The notes beneath the pieces were generated by a model, which made no database searches, was not told the DNA's origin, and worked only from the letters and a program-made list of their open reading frames with translations. A DNA stretch of 64,000 nucleotides from Pieris napi (taxonomy: Eukaryota; Arthropoda; Insecta; Lepidoptera; Pieridae): contig NC_062238.1 in assembly GCF_905475465.1 (NCBI RefSeq), forward strand, positions 5,870,501 through 5,934,500, written 5' to 3'. Numbering within the stretch: the stretch's first letter is position 1; every line of letters begins with the position of its first letter. Positions 22,771 to 34,400 of the stretch are shown one piece after another. A program made the translations under genes and the position numbers.

Positions 22771-24732
22771 AATTCGACAGATAGAAACGAAGGAGCACTT
22801 TTGATAAGAGTGTAATATTTTATAAAAAAATAGGGTTAGTCTACGTGTCTATTACAAAAGCCTGGCTTTGTAAAGGCCTCTAAGAATCAAATTTTATTAC
22901 AAGAAGCAGCTGGTCCATAGCAAAAACTTTTATTAGCGTTAAAAATCGATTACCAACTGAGCGGAATCTTATCCGCTTAATATATCGCGTATTTACCTGA
23001 ATTAGAGGAAATCTCGATAAATGAAAGCTATAATTAAGCCGATTTAGCGGCTTATCTGATACACACCATTTGTTTCAGGTCTGGATTTTTCTCTTGAAGC
23101 GTCATTTGTTTATTCACAAGTAACACATTAGAGATTAAAGCATCAGCTCGTAAATTAAATAAAACACCAGCTTAAACAGGTAGAACAGAAGGAGGAAGAA
23201 GGCAATTAACGAAAGAACAACTTTGCAATAGAAAATGTGGTAATTCGGCTCTAAAAATTATATTTTGATATTGTTATGATTTAACTAAATGCAGACTGTC
23301 TCGTTGACCACTATTGCTGAGAAGTTTTTGAAACGTTGGGTTACGTTAATCATATTTGGCATTTTGAAGTATATATTTTATTGTACTATCGTAAACCAAA
23401 TATAATATGAAAATAAATTTATGTGTCCAGAAACTCTATTTTCTAAACTACATATTATCTGATAATGATAGCATTCAAAAATGGCTATATGATGTGACTT
23501 TGGTGCGAAGGAGACTAAACAGAAATTTACCTATAGCAATCAAGAATTTTAAAATATATATTTAGGTAGTAGTAGTGCTATATGTTCTTTCTCACTTAGC
23601 TTGTTTTACTATCATTTATTTTTAAAATACAGTATATACGTAATTTTTTTGTTCATTACTAAGGAATAGTTCGCTACCGGCTGTGCAGTGTGCACTTCTC
23701 GATGTGTGTGTGTGTGAATTAAAAAAATAGAAGGAAAATATATGTGGTCTTTCTTATAAAATTGTTTGATTATTAAACATAATTTAAGGCAAAGTAAATA
23801 AAGCCTCAACGGGTTTCACATTTCCAAGTTTTCAAAGGAGAATTAATTGGAAATTATTGATTAGAAACAAAAACCGCGACTACCGCCCGTTTGGATCGAT
23901 TACAGTATTATTTATTTAATAGAAAACTTGTAAACACTTCAAACGGGCAAAACTCTGTGGTTTGCCATTATTGTCGAACTTAATATAGATTTTAAGTTTT
24001 GAACCAATGTTTGAGTTTGAAGATACCTAACAATAAATTTAATTTCTTAAGAGCTTTCGTTCAACGTTTCGTTCAATTTCGACACTTGGCTATTCTTAAA
24101 TGTATGTTATTTTAGATATATTTTTGGTTTTATAAAGAGAAAACAAGAAAAATATTTTTTTTTTGTATTCATGTGAGAACAATAAATATTTACAATTATT
24201 AAAACATGTTAATGAGCAGCCTAGACTGTTGTTATTGTTATTTTCTCAAATCAGGCGTAGAACAAAAGAAGAGGAATCAGTAACTATTAATATTACTGTC
24301 AATATTACCCTGAAAGTATTATATTATATATTTTTAATCAGCGAAAACAATGTTCTATCAAATCTCTTCTAGACAAACAATTTGTATATCGTTTTTACCA
24401 TAGTAGGATCTAAATAAAAAATGAAAATATCAAAGCATATGTAACGAAGTATTAAGTAACCGCAATTTACCCGTACTATAATACAATAGAAACATTACTT
24501 ACGTCGTAAAATAAAATGTTTTGAAGAAAATATAGACTACAATCAAGTGTATGTCGAAGCTACAATAAATTGTGATTGTGTCTGGAAGTTGTGGTAAAAT
24601 AACATTTGTAATAGAAAAAACGACACCAGATATTTTTATTAGCACAAAGAACTGACATAGAAATGTTTCTTATACTCCTGGGTCCTTCCTTACATTTAAA
24701 GTTAGGCTAAATTATAAGTATCTAGCATACAC
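22771..24732. other. Gene-free AT-rich stretch
   Basis: I see no gene. A (GT)n run lies at about 23703-23716. The frames at 23612-23809 and 24163-24372 have no recognisable motif. Confidence 0.5.
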
Positions 24733-24783
24733 GCCAGTATTTTCGGAAGCATGCCTAAAGGGACTCCTTTTAATAATATATTT
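24733..24783 (+). pseudogene. Last codons of an RLE-type LINE
   Basis: Translated, this reads ASIFGSMPKGTPFNNIF, matching the end of the ORF at 25636-26607 (ASIFGTLPKGTPFNDIF). The stop codon is lost and the frame runs on. It is an extreme 5' truncation, as expected for target-primed reverse transcription. Confidence 0.6.
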
Positions 24784-24943
24784 GAGTTATTATATGTTAA
24801 GATTAGTTATTTATTTCAATGTATCTGTGAATTATAACTTTTAAAAGTAACTAAAGTAATTTTTAAATTGTATTAAACGTCTTGCATGTTTCTTTGAGAA
24901 ACTCCTAATGTACATCACATGAATGATCCTTGTCAAGAATAAG

Positions 24944-25250
24944 TGTTGTTAAAGTGAAAATTTTATTACATCGTCTCAAACTTTTTCGTCTGTGTGTTGC
25001 ATGTCGCGTGACGGTCGGCCGCGGAGTAGGGATAAAGTGAAAGGCGCTCGTCATAGCAGCCAAGGCCTATATGGCAGCGCCTATAGTTCGCAGCGGCTGG
25101 ACGTGTATTGTATAGACTACTATTTAATATGTGTATGTAATCTAAATAATTGTTAAGTATTATGTATGTCGTACTCTATAAGACACAGAGTTCAATAAAA
25201 ATATTAGACGGAGACTTACTTAGTCTACTTTTATTATTTCCCATAATCAT
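24944..25250 (+). other. Possible LTR-like or LINE 3' UTR segment
   Basis: A GC-rich patch (GTCGCGTGACGGTCGGCCGC at about 25002-25021) is followed by an AT-rich stretch and an AATAAA signal at 25194-25199. The layout resembles a U3-R-U5 or a retroelement 3' UTR. I found no target-site duplication and no second copy in the window. Confidence 0.25.
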
Positions 25251-25635
25251 TCCAAATTACCAAGTATAAAATAATGAATAAATAATAATAATAATAAAAA
25301 TATTGATAATGCGATTTTTATACCCCAAAATTTTTTATTTAAATATCTATAAATGCGAAAAAAGGTTTCACTTTTACCTTGGTTTCATAAAACCACACAA
25401 TCCTTTTTTTGTGTATATTCAATCCTACCTACCTACTACCTAGGTTACCAAAAAATTGCCTAATAAGGTAATAGTAATATCTCTTGTATATAAAATTACT
25501 AATTAACACTTTAAGCATTGAATTCTCTTAGGCCAATTAATCCAAATAAAGTAAATAGTGTTATTTAATACTTTTTAGGACATTTTGAACTGGGTTCATA
25601 TATATATTTAAGGAATTATATATATTATTATTTTT

Positions 25636-26607
25636 CGCAAAATTTCCAGTGTCGCTTTACCAGCCTTTCTATCTTCTGTCCATAGTTCAGCAAATCTCAT
25701 AAGTAAAATTTTAAGGGCATCCCCTTCAAACTTTGAGATTGCTGGCTTGGAAGAAGCTAGAAACGCTTTCTTGATTGCATGCCCAGGTCAAAATTTTCCA
25801 TTATCTCTAAATTCACAGAGGAGCTGGGATGACATACACTGCAAGTTGACTTTTGACGATCTTTTGAGTCGTAGTACAGGTTCGGCGCGTGCTAGGCTTT
25901 TGGCCGTGGGTACGCATGAGGCCGGCTACTGGCTTCACGCTTACCCATCGTCAAATACAGGAACTTTTCTTGAGCCTGACACGCTTCGAATCGCAACCTG
26001 TCTACGGCTTGGGGTTCCGGTCTGCGCTCCTCATATATGTCCCTGTGGCAGTGATGTCGACAAGTTAGGACATCACGGCCTGTCATGCCAAAAAAGTGCA
26101 GGCCGCTTCTCGAGACATGCCGCACTTAACGATATCATACGCCGTTCCCTTGCCACCGTCAACGTGCCAAGTCTTCTTGAGCCAAGTGGTATTGCAAGAG
26201 ACGATGGCAAGAGACCGGACGGTATGAGTTTGATTCCATGGAAGATGGGTCGGGTACTGGTATGGGATGCAACCTGTTCAGACACGCTGGCCCCTTCCCA
26301 TCTACATGGAACCAACTACAGAGCTGGTGCGGCTTGTGAAGCGGCTGAAAAAAATAAAGCATGCAAATACAGGGGTCTGGGCTCTGAATATGATTTTGTC
26401 CCATTCGGTGTCGAGACCCTTGGTCCGTGGGGTCCTAGAGCTTTAAGGCTTTTTAAAGAAATTTCAAAAAGGTTAGTCGACATCACAGGAGACCGAAGAT
26501 CTGGCAGCTACCTCGGACAAAGAATTAGTCTAGCAATTCAAAGGGGGAACGCTGCCAGTATCTTCGGAACCTTGCCTAAAGGGACTCCTTTTAATGATAT
26601 ATTTTAG
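25636..26607 (+). pseudogene. LINE-like reverse transcriptase C-terminal domain, open frame of ~323 codons
   Basis: The frame is open from about 25620 to TAG at 26605-26607. Homology starts near RKISSVALPAFLSSVH (25636), before any ATG, so this is the 3' part of a 5'-truncated element and has no native start. In order it shows: a zinc-knuckle-like CPCGSDVDKLGHHGLSC (Cys-Cys-His-Cys); RHAALNDIIRRSL; then RPDGMSLIPWKMGRVLVWDA, which has the PD..D spacing of restriction-like endonucleases in R2-type LINEs; then DFVPFGVETLGPWG and a conserved end. I recall this domain as the tail of reverse transcriptases in many invertebrates; the endonuclease reading is inference. The reverse transcriptase itself is missing. 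Copies at 3522, 24733 and 58320 share the 3' end. Confidence 0.65.
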
Positions 26608-27516
26608 TTTATGTTTAGTTTCGTTATTTATTTTAATGTATATTATTTTATTATTATTAGTTTATGTTTATAAGTTTAATTTTATTAATATTGTTGCTAA
26701 TTACATGTTGATGTGTTATAGATATAATATAATAATATAATATTTTTTAAGGAATTTATTTCATCACATGCTAGGCGGAAATAATAATGTTGTCGTAACC
26801 ACCATTTTTATTAAGACTAAACCTAAATTAAACTTCCTATTTCTCCTACAGCAAATATTTAAATTAGGTAAAAGCACCTTTTACCATTTCTCGGTTCTTC
26901 GATAAGCTCCTTAATTCTGATGCTAATTTATATAAAATTTACCTACAAATGACAAATAGTCGTAGTTTAGTCTGTAGTTTGCCCTTCGATACGTTAAAAA
27001 AACTGTTACTGTTTATTTATTTCCAATCCGTTTTTAAGCGGCTTTTAAATTGTACCGAGAAATAAGCTGCTCGTAACATTGAAGGATATTAAGGTAATCT
27101 GAATGTTGTGGAAATCTCTAGAGCGTACATTTTATTGGGAACGACGTTTTCTTTAAAAAGTGAAATGACGCATTACAAAATAATATATACAATAAGATGG
27201 TTTACATTGTTTTATGAATATTAGTAATAATGATTATATATAGGCAGTAATAAATAAGTTATAATTTTATTGACATTGTATTGTGTGTACGTTACGAATG
27301 TGAATAATTTATATATTTTTTTGACAATTTTATTAAAAATCTCACATCAACATCATGAGTACATGACGAAACTATCGTAAAGTGGTAAGGCCTCTGAAAC
27401 AAATCGCGTTATAATTAGGTTTCCATTTCTTTAGCTAAATGTTCATATACACGGTATTAACGGTTTCCGTCTAAAAAATAAATGCTTTAAAAAAAAATTA
27501 CTCGTAGGTACCAGTT
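26608..27516. other. Gene-free AT-rich stretch
   Basis: No gene seen. The first ~100 bases are probably the 3' UTR of the preceding retroelement. Confidence 0.45.
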
Positions 27517-27760
27517 GTGGATAGTGGAGGACAAGTTGATGCCTACTTTGATATGCAAAAAGCATTTGACGTGGTAGATAATGATGTGCTCTTGCAGAAA
27601 TTAGCAGAAGTTGGCTCCGCCGTGTCATTGATTTGGTTGATGGCAAGTCACATGACAGATAGGAAGCAGTATGTTGAATATGCTGGAAAAAATATTTTAC
27701 GTGGTCTCGCGTGACACAGGGGAGCAATTTAGAACTTTTAGAATTGTTGTTAATGCTAAA
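27517..27760 (+). pseudogene. Reverse transcriptase palm fragment
   Basis: It reads VDAYFDMQKAFDVVDNDVLL, the reverse transcriptase motif A region with a catalytic-type Asp in F(D)xxKAFD. It continues to SHMTDRKQYVEYAG, then a frameshift at about 27705, and VTQGSNLELL, the damaged motif B (normally GVTQGSNLGPLL). The first frame has no ATG and ends at TGA 27712-27714. It differs from the family at 43-46 kb (GVPQGS type), so it is another LINE lineage. It is short and broken. Confidence 0.65.
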
Positions 27761-28159
27761 TGAAAAATAAACGTTTTATTATACATACACACAACAGCAA
27801 ATTTACGGCAAATTTTTCAAGAGCTACGAAAAAGATACTTGATAAAATTCAAGTAACGGCCAATAATATATTGGTATAATATCGGTTATCTAATGCTCAG
27901 TAAGCCGAAATCCAGAGGGACTTTATCGAAATGCCGTAACGCAAAAATAATGGCACCTCCAGGGAAAAATGTCACACTTTGCAAGTTTAGACTAAGGTAT
28001 TGGCAATAACATTGGAATCTTTTGAGACATTTAAGTTTAATGGAAAGGGCCTCGAACAATCTGAGCGCCGACCTATTGGATAATCAATATCAATCCTTAA
28101 GTTGCTCGCAATATTATATGGTAAGATTTCTATAATAGGAATTAATTAGGAAGTGCTCG

Positions 28160-28325
28160 CAAAAAAAAAAAGACGGAGAGTTTAGTGCCAGATCTTCTCT
28201 TCAGTTCTACGCCCTTGATTTAAGAACTGGCAGTTAATGTAAAATTAGAAGCATTTCATATATATCTATTTTTTGACGTTAAGTGTACATTTTGTTACCT
28301 ATATGAATAAATGATTTTGAATTTG
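28160..28325 (+). mobile_element. LINE 3' tail (family A)
   Basis: Shares TACGCCCTTGATTTAAGAAC, TTAGAAGCATTTCATATATA, TTTTTTGACGTTAAGTGTAC and TTTTGTTACCTATATGAATA with the other family-A tails, in plus orientation. Confidence 0.65.
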
Positions 28326-29394
28326 AGTTTTACGAAAACCGAGGAAGAAGAAAGAAGAAGAAGGAATAATTATTTTAACTATAAGATAGTAATATTATTT
28401 ATCCCTGTTAATATTGTAAAAAATTTAGTAATTTCACAAGTATACACAATAAAAGATATATTTTTATCCTATTGGTTTACCTTAACTACAGTTATACCTT
28501 TAATTATAAAGTTTTGGAGCCACACAAAAGCGCGTCAGAACGACTGATCAATGAATCATTTATTATCTTTTGACATATTTAAGTTTAATGGAAAGGAACA
28601 ACGCACGAAAACAGAAGAAGTAATTAATTAATAATTAATAATAATTTAATATTTTTTTTAGTATTAATTTTATTTGGACCTTAAAAGGTATTTTTTTTGT
28701 ATGTTGTTTTAAAGGCACAACAATCTATCCATAGAATTAATTAAGACAAAGTCATTTATCAAAGCGAATCTGTAAAGTGACGTAAAGTGGATGGTCTGAA
28801 AGACCTTTATTATTTTTCATTGTAGTGACAAATAGAATATTCTAGTGGCGCGAATTGTGCTCTTACAATTTTCGCCGAGATTTTTATTATTCGTGATGAA
28901 ATATTTTGGAGTATTTTCCATTATGTTTTCACTAACAAGGCTCGTGTAACATTCTTTTTCCTACAATACAATTATTTTTTGGAATGTTTAAAGAGCTGCT
29001 CTAAAAATAGGGGGGGCGAGATTAAAAAACAAAAAACGAAACGATGGCTTTTTAAGTAATTCATTAAACAACAGAACCGCGTGTTACTGAACTAAACTTT
29101 CGGTATAATTGTAATTAAAGAACAAATTTTTGTGATTGTCTTTTGTTTTTCGTTCTATAGGCTGATGTAATGACAGAAGTTCTCTACTCTATATAGGCGA
29201 TATTAGACCGCAACTCAATATTTTGTTAATTTGCTCACATATTACTCTCCCTATCAATCTGCTTTCCTACTTATTACTATATATATAGTATGTTATTCAA
29301 ATTAATTTTATACACAAGTACTAAAAATAAGTAATAAATACCAAGGCATATATGGTGGCATTCGTATCTTTGATCATTTTTATCTCATAGATGT
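28326..29394. other. Gene-free AT-rich stretch
   Basis: No gene or recognisable element. The frame at 28311-28547 begins inside the LINE tail and has no family resemblance. Confidence 0.5.
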
Positions 29395-29578
29395 CTGTAC
29401 GTGTCGTCATTTTTGTATTTGAGAAATGCCGGTTTACTCACTTTATTTTCCTTCACCGTACGCGAGTGATAGATGCGCACTTAGACACAAAGTCTATTAT
29501 AGGTCTTTATAGGACCTACGACCACAGGCTTAAAGAGAGTCGCACGCTGAAGCCACTAGGCCGACAGGGCTTTTTAAC
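29395..29578 (-). mobile_element. tRNA-derived SINE, partial
   Basis: The minus strand begins AGCCCTGTCGGCCTAGTGGC and continues into the family body, with TTGTGTCTAAGTGCGCATCT and CGGTGAAGGAAAATAAAG. The B box is interrupted. Same family as 11638-11928; the 3' tail is missing. Confidence 0.6.
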
Positions 29579-29625
29579 ATAGATATAACTTGTCTAAAAC
29601 TACTGCCATATATTTATGCACGATA

Positions 29626-30061
29626 TAGTCTAGTCGACAAGTTTAAAATGGTACAAAATAGAGATACTGCTCTTAAAATTATGTGCGATAGCTCATTGGA
29701 TCCGGAATGACGTCTAGAAAAATGTGCTAAAAGCGTGTATTAGCACATAAAAAATTGCAAAAGTTATACACAATTAAAGATGAAAAAAAAAATGTCATTT
29801 AGTTTTTTGCCAATATTTAATAAACTATTTATATTTAAGAAATTTCAAAAAAAGATTCTGAAAGAAGTTATGAATTTTTTTAAAAAAAAAATATTGATTT
29901 AATCAATTTGTTTAAAATTTTTTTATCAACAAATGGCGGGAAATTTTTCACATTTTTTAGCACATTTTTCTAGACGTCATTCCGGATCCAATGAGCTATC
30001 GCACATAATTTTAAGAGCAGTATCTCTATTTTGTACCATTTTCAACTTGTCGACTAGACTA
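29626..30061. mobile_element. MITE with 107-bp, 99% identical terminal inverted repeats
   Basis: The left arm 29626-29732 and the reverse complement of the right arm 29955-30061 match at 106 of 107 positions by my letter-by-letter reading; the one difference is GTTTAAAATGG versus GTTGAAAATGG. The arms start TAGTCTAGTCGACAAGTT. The 222-bp centre is AT-rich, with A and T runs and no open frame of note. The flanks read ATA on both sides (29623-29625 and 30062-30064), a possible 3-bp target duplication. Confidence 0.85.
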
Positions 30062-31172
30062 ATAACCAAAACAGACTCAGTCGTCTAGCTCACTTGTTCG
30101 TGATCAACAATTATATTGATGTAGAGGCCTAATAAACGTAAGATTTTTGATATTTATGTTTATCATACTATTGTTAATTTACTTTATAATCGAGCTTAAA
30201 TATATTTTAGCTCGAATGAGGAATATTAGACCTGAGTGAATACTTACCTGTACCCGACCTGCCATATTATGAGCTGGCAATTGGCAGAAAATAAGGCAGA
30301 AAACATAAGACGAGCTGTTGCCATTTCAATATACTCATTAAAATATTTGAAACTTATAAGCTACTACGAAAACTTTTTTGAGACTGTAATGTTTAAATTC
30401 AAGAATTTCAGCGTAAGCTTATTGTTATATAGCAAGAGTTTGTGAATTATTTATTTTCAAACTTTATTAATTAAATGTAAGATCTTTCTTTGGTGTTATT
30501 TCACACAATATTCTCTAGTAAACTCGACAAAGAGAATACCGCACCATAGTGCCTTTTGCCTGAGGCTTTTCATACGGCGTAAAGAATAATTCCAAGAGTG
30601 TCAAGCATACATTCTTATCCATTTTTGTATTGTCTTACACAAGAATATAACTAGTTTGTTAGATATAGTTAAAAAATAAATAAAAACCCTTTAAATTAAA
30701 GAAACAGAATTATATAGAATTATACAGAATTAGATAGTTTTGCCTGATATATTTTTTGTAATTTGTAATGTATATTTTAAAAATAAAACAAACTTTCGAC
30801 CTATGTTGATTAAAACATTCAATTTACCATTTACTAAATTCCATATATTCCTTGAAAATAAATTAATTTTAAACAATGAAACTTTTAGCAACCCCCAATC
30901 AACTAAATTTGTTAGTAGTTCACTCAGTACCAAATATTTGTGCACAATTTCAACGAAGCAATTAATACAGTTGCCCCGAGGACAAATAATCGAATCATAG
31001 AGATACACAAATTGAAAACTATTACGATTCATAATGTTAGTTGCTGCCTTTTGTAAACGGTGCGTTTCTCATCCCCGTCGTATTTCTGAAACCGTTTCTT
31101 TCAGAAAGAATTGAACATTAAAATAGAAGACAATCTTAACACACACATAGAAGTTAAACTTTAAAAACTTAA
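30062..31172. other. Gene-free AT-rich stretch
   Basis: Two overlapping frames on opposite strands at 30730-31032 are mirror readings of the same AT-rich DNA and carry no motif I recognise. Confidence 0.45.
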
Positions 31173-31440
31173 CTACGTAATATAAAATGACAATGTAAAA
31201 ATAACAAATGGGTTTGTCGATGTTTCATGTTCATAATTTCTTAAACGTATATTTACTGCATAGGCAAGCAGAGCATACCACAATCGAATGGCAGTTATGG
31301 TGAAGGAGGAAAAAAGTTGGATGTATGGAACGAAGGGACAGATGCTTATTATAATAAAATGTGTTAAGTGATCGAAAAGTATGGAATACGGGAGGGTAAG
31401 AAGATAACAGTTACGACGCTGACGTATATTGTACTGCAAT
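31173..31440 (-). pseudogene. Probable decayed LINE C-terminus
   Basis: The minus-strand frame has YNIRQRRNCYLLTLPYS and later FSSFTITAIRLWYALLAYAV. This resembles the pattern near the end of insect LINE proteins (YnxR.R...tP..RT...nSFtp.tiRLWNaLP..v). The resemblance is weak and the middle is scrambled. No start codon or upstream domain is visible. Confidence 0.35.
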
Positions 31441-34400
31441 TAATTAAAATAATCGTAACTCGGATTCAGATTTAACAAAAGAAGGTTGGTATTTTGTTCA
31501 ATCTTCGTCCTTTATTGACCTTCCAGTGAAGTAACCTTATTTGTCCGATTTTTTGTAAAGGGAATGAACTTGAGATTTAACTAAAAAAGTATTCGATGTT
31601 CTCATAAATTACCCGTCCCTTCAACCTTTTTCGTTACAACTACAAGCATCCAATCCAATTAAGTAGATATTTTTGTGCACCGTGTTTACTTCAGTGATTT
31701 GGTTATGTATACGTGAAGATCCGTAACCTCACAACCGCGACATTTTTCTGTGCCTATTTGACTTGTTACAGATAGGCAAGTAAGCTTCTATTTCTTTTGT
31801 GAAAGCTTTTACAGTTTCAAAGAAATACCACATGAAATTAAAGCATAATTATATTTAATAAAGAAAATTATTTTATACTAACCTATTACTTTTTATTTTA
31901 ATCTTAAGTCCCGAGAAGAATAACAAATGTTGAATGCTATTAAGACTCTTTTTTTTTAAGTATTTTTTTCTGATTTATAAATAGTTTATTTTTTATTTAT
32001 TCACTTACCTTCGTAAGTTTTCTAACCAATTATATAGATCCAATACCTTATTTTATTTCTTTTTTTCTTTTACAAAACTTTCCAACGCTTCGCACACTGA
32101 TAAATTGGTAGATTTATTGAGAAAAAAAATACAAGATTTAATGTGACAATCACTTATATATAAAAAACAACAACAAACACGAAAAGAAAAGAATACATCG
32201 ATTCACAAATTATAAAAACTAAAAGATTTATTTCAATCTGTGAGGGGAACTACCAAGTATGGATATCCAGATCTATCTTGTTTATTGTTTACTGCCCTAC
32301 CATATTCATCTTTCTCTATAAAATTGTACGGTAAAAGAGGCGTTTGACATAGTATAATTACTTTTATTTTAAATTGATTACTAATAAATAAAGAGGACAT
32401 GATGCTTCTGTGTTTTTTGGAGGTTCGCTTTCAGAGATGAGATTCCAACTTGTCAAAGCTGGATCAATGCCAGATATATGAGAACAATTTTATTTAAATT
32501 TTATTGGCGTATCGTAACTTGGGATTAATCAAGAGTTATTGGAGCGAATTGAAAGTAAAATAAGATAGGGAGACGACGTGAGTTTTCGCTTACTTTAAAA
32601 ACACGGAACGAATAAAATTTCATATTTCTTTTTCATCTATTCCCTGGAGTAACCATAAAAGTAAATAAAATTAAATTTATACTATGAAAGCCATGATATG
32701 GCGATGGACAAGAAATTATCCTATAAAATACCTTCGTGAAAAAGACAATTTTCAAATTTGGATATTTTGTATTCAGTATGTTAAACCATGGAGATGACGT
32801 GAAGATGATAAACGATCGAAACGATTTTCCCGCTTAAAATAGCAGAAAAAGTTACTTTTCCAAAGCCTCAGCATTTCCCTAACATCACAATCAGGTAGAC
32901 AAATAAACAAGATAAGGAATGAGAGGTTTTAGGGAGATTATAGATAGAGCGAGAGATATTGCGATGACCGAGCAGACTCCACGTCACGGAGTCCATTAAC
33001 AACTTATTACCGACTTGCGAGATAAGAGCGAAACTCTTTATTCTATTATTGTCTTAATCGACCATCACTGAACAGATACGGACTTGGAATAAAACTTACG
33101 TAACAAAATTAGATATATTTAAGACATTTTTTAACCAATTTACCATAATGTCAATAGTTTAATTTACTATTCTATGCGTTCAAGTTAAGAATATTATTGA
33201 AAAGAGGGGGTTTAGTTAATAAGTCTATTGTGCGTGACATCTACCTATATGTCATCATAGAATTGAGTTTGTTCCATTTCATGAAACTGATGGTCGTTAA
33301 ATTGGCAACGTCTAACGATATTTCGGTATTTAGTTTTCAACGCTCAGCTAGATTGTACTTCGACGATAAGTTTGTTAGTTACTATTTTTTATTATTTAAT
33401 TTATTGTAATTCAGTTTTGTGACATTGATAAAAAAATACCTCAAATACATAGCAAAATATCTCTCATTTCTGGCCTAATATTTACTAGTCTCTAAAGAAT
33501 AATTTAACTTTTTAATCATTTCATCAGTAATTACTGGCAGTATATAGTGTCCATGCGTATCATATGGTTAGGCGTTATTGGTTTAACCACTTGAAGTGGT
33601 TCTTTCATGAAATTATCAATTTGACGATCGGTACATACACAACGACGACATTTTTGTATTTAGAATCGGTTAAAAGCGTTTGTTTTTTGTTTTCTTAAAA
33701 ATCTGAATCTTAGTTACTGTTTTATTTAACAATACGAGTTTTCGGAATTAACGTTTGTGGATATCTACCACACCAGGTGGCATGCAAGTGCGTTGCCGGA
33801 CTTTAATGTAGTGAATCTATGTTTATTACACGGAGACCCCGACATTTTTATTGTATAGTATTATAACTATATTTGTGTTTAATATTCTCCTTAAGATTCC
33901 TTACTACACCCCTGTCGTCTACCAAAAAGTTTGGTCGACAATTTCGCTGGGTTACCCTCAAGATCCAAATATAATTACTTGGGGATTTACGTGTTTTCCC
34001 CGCTCTTTTGTAGCGATTAGGCGTAGAAGGGAAACTTATAATTTCGAGTTTATTATATTCACTTCTACTTAATCTTTTCGGTACATTTTGGTACATCAAT
34101 TTCAGATATTTGAAAAACCAATACGACATTAGGGAGTGAGTATACAACATTCTTGCGCGCGAACACCCGAACTTAGTAGATTGCACTTACTTTCAGTGAC
34201 ATGAAAAATTTTACTTAAACTAAACGTTATTACTGTTTTCATATTTATTAAATCAAATATTTAAGTAAAAGATATTGTAACTATCACTGGCTGGAAAGAA
34301 TTTTTATAATGAATTTTTATTACTGCATTCCCATAGAAATTAATCACACAGTTTTTCAGAGAGATTTGTTCATTGAAATATTAAACTTGATTCAAATCTT

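Noticed and set aside
30730..31032. Overlapping open frames on both strands
   Set aside because: They are mirror readings of the same AT-rich DNA, with no motif, start context or neighbour support.
33848..34186. 112-codon minus-strand frame with an opposing 73-codon frame
   Set aside because: No recognisable motif, low-complexity composition and no splice or promoter evidence.
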